In this document: piece after piece, positions 6,011-6,700 of the stretch
How the letters are laid out: the number at the start of each line of letters is the position of its first letter
Numbering within the stretch: the stretch's first letter is position 1
Source of the DNA: Gemmatimonadaceae bacterium
GTDB lineage: Bacteria; Gemmatimonadota; Gemmatimonadetes; Gemmatimonadales; Gemmatimonadaceae
Assembly (NCBI GenBank): GCA_019689955.1
Contig: JADGGM010000173.1
Location: 1-6,700 of the forward strand
Direction of reading: 5' to 3'
DNA length: 6,700 nt
Notes under the pieces: model-generated
The model's database searches: none
Seen by the model: the letters and a program-made list of their open reading frames with translations, nothing else
What the model was told of the DNA's origin: nothing
Made by a program: the position numbers and the translations under genes

Positions 6011-6036
6011 CCGGCGAGCTAAGGGGCCCTCGCCGG
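6011..6036. other. Perfect hairpin in the porin-xoxF spacer
   Basis: A perfect 8-bp stem, CCGGCGAG (6011-6018) with CTCGCCGG (6029-6036), has a 10-base loop. It has no T run on either side. It may be an operator-like palindrome or a second RNA structure upstream of xoxF; the role is unknown. Confidence 0.35.
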
Positions 6037-6222
6037 ACTTGCTCGAGTTGTCGTCCTACCCGTGACTGCTCACATCACATTTTGCCTTCATGATGCCCGC
6101 GTGTTCCAGAAAGTGCAGGCGGTCGAAGAAGGTGTCAAGCTGACCCCCACTGCTATTCTGACGGCGAGCTGTACGGTAGCACGCCCGCGCGGCCGCGTGT
6201 CTGTACGGTCGCGGAAACGCAA

Positions 6223-6253
6223 CCGGGCGAGCGTCGTTCGAGCGCCCGCCCGG
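6223..6253 (-). terminator. Probable terminator of the porin gene
   Basis: In minus-strand RNA CCGGGCGGGCG (6253-6243) pairs with CGCUCGCCCGG (6233-6223), 11 positions with one G-U, around a 9-base loop. It lies about 30 bases past the porin stop codon and is followed by UUGCGUUUCC. The A-C mismatch on the plus strand at the same position supports minus-strand use. Confidence 0.65.
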
Positions 6254-6281
6254 CTGGACGAACATCTGCTACATATGACGC

Positions 6282-6700
6282 TCAGAAGAACAACATGAAC
6301 CCCGTGGTGCCCTGGTTCGATTTGGTCTTGGCGCCGGAGAAGGCCTCCGAGGTCGCGAAGGTGTACTCGGCGACCCACTTCAGCGCCTTGGTCCACTGGA
6401 AGATGAGAATGCCATCGGCCGCACGGTTGCTCTTCACGACGGAGTTCAGCGCCTCCGGCGGATCGTTGTCCGTCGTCTTGAGCCGGCTATCCCCCCAGCT
6501 CCCGCCGATCGTCCACTTCGAGCCGGGCGGCGTGTACGTCGCCTGCCCGATGTACCCCCACGACTTCCGCTTCTGACCGAGGACGTCCAGCGCGCAGCAC
6601 GACTGGCCGAACATGAACGTCGTCCCGACCCCGTCCCCGTAGTACCCGGATCCGACGATCGAGAACCCCGCCACATCGAGCTTGAGCCCCCCCCCCACGC
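6282..6700 (-). CDS. Outer-membrane porin-like beta-barrel protein, C-terminal part (partial)
   Basis: This is the last 139 residues of a gene that starts beyond the right edge. It shows alternating hydrophobic/polar strands with Gly and aromatic residues, as in F-S-I-V-G-S-G-Y-Y-G, W-G-Y-I-G-Q-A-T-Y, W-T-I-G-G-S-W-G-D-S-R-L and L-K-W-V-A-E-Y-T-F-A. It ends in G-F-M-L-F-F; a terminal Phe is the usual recognition signal for the outer-membrane assembly machinery. This fits a porin of the general Gram-negative or DcaP-like type. A Cys-Cys pair in F-G-Q-S-C-C-A-L-D, probably in a loop, is unusual for a porin. The GTG near 6698 is internal, not a start. The codons there form a run of ten G (6687-6696). 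It lies upstream of xoxF on the same strand, separated by about 530 bases and a terminator; a role in nutrient or metal uptake for the pathway is speculation. Confidence 0.75.
   Translation of the reverse strand, partial: VGGGLKLDVAGFSIVGSGYYGDGVGTTFMFGQSCCALDVLGQKRKSWGYIGQATYTPPGSKWTIGGSWGDSRLKTTDNDPPEALNSVVKSNRAADGILIFQWTKALKWVAEYTFATSEAFSGAKTKSNQGTTGFMLFF

Larger units (their letters stand above)
5753..6281. other. Noncoding region: xoxF leader and upstream control region, porin 3' end
   Basis: These 529 bases hold no credible gene. The short open frames here lack ribosome sites and have arginine-rich, shadow-like translations. From the xoxF side it contains a hairpin about 95 bases before the ATG (5848-5871), short repeats (5891-5940), a second hairpin (6011-6036) and a terminator for the upstream porin gene (6223-6253). 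The xoxF promoter must lie here if xoxF is not read through from the porin gene, but I see no convincing -35/-10 pair. Stretches such as 5930-6080 are less GC-rich than the genes around them. Confidence 0.6.

Noticed and set aside
6110..6150. TTGACA on the minus strand near 6141-6136 as a -35 box
   Set aside because: At 17 bases downstream the sequence is CACTTT, a poor -10 box. It is also nearly 400 bases from xoxF, so it is not supported as the promoter.
6056..6298. Small open frames on both strands in the porin-xoxF spacer
   Set aside because: No ribosome binding site, no recognisable protein features, and they overlap the probable porin terminator.

Overview
This 6.7 kb window comes from a high-GC, Gram-negative-type bacterium. 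It encodes Sec signal peptides, a probable lipoprotein cytochrome and an outer-membrane barrel ending in Phe. Protein style and gene content fit Gemmatimonadota or another soil phylum with XoxF-type methanol dehydrogenases (Rokubacteria, Acidobacteria), but this assignment is inference.

The centre (2284-5752, minus strand) is a compact xoxF-xoxJ-xoxG cluster. It encodes a PQQ- and lanthanide-dependent alcohol (methanol) dehydrogenase, its periplasmic substrate-binding-type partner and its c-type cytochrome electron acceptor. XoxF carries the Asp-Tyr-Asp metal signature that separates lanthanide enzymes from calcium MxaF enzymes. Each of the three genes is followed by an RNA hairpin, and another hairpin sits in the xoxF leader. 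Several of these pair fully only in minus-strand RNA, through G-U wobbles.

Right of the cluster are about 530 bases without a credible gene, holding the leader and presumed promoter of xoxF and a terminator. Beyond that lies the 3' end of an outer-membrane porin gene, minus strand, running off the window edge and carrying a G10 tract.

Left of the cluster, in order leftwards: a pentapeptide-repeat protein (minus) with an N-terminal hydrophobic segment; a DoxX-type membrane protein (plus), convergent with it across a symmetric hairpin; a secreted protein with a JAMM/MPN-like metalloprotease motif (minus), divergent from doxX with almost no spacer; and the 3' end of a GHMP-kinase-fold gene (plus) resembling beta-RFAP synthase, which starts tetrahydromethanopterin synthesis.

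Together this suggests a C1 region. XoxFJG oxidises methanol in the periplasm, and a tetrahydromethanopterin route in the cytoplasm would take formaldehyde onwards. The JAMM-like, DoxX and pentapeptide genes have no clear link to this and are the least understood part. No tRNA, rRNA, CRISPR array, insertion sequence or phage gene was recognised.
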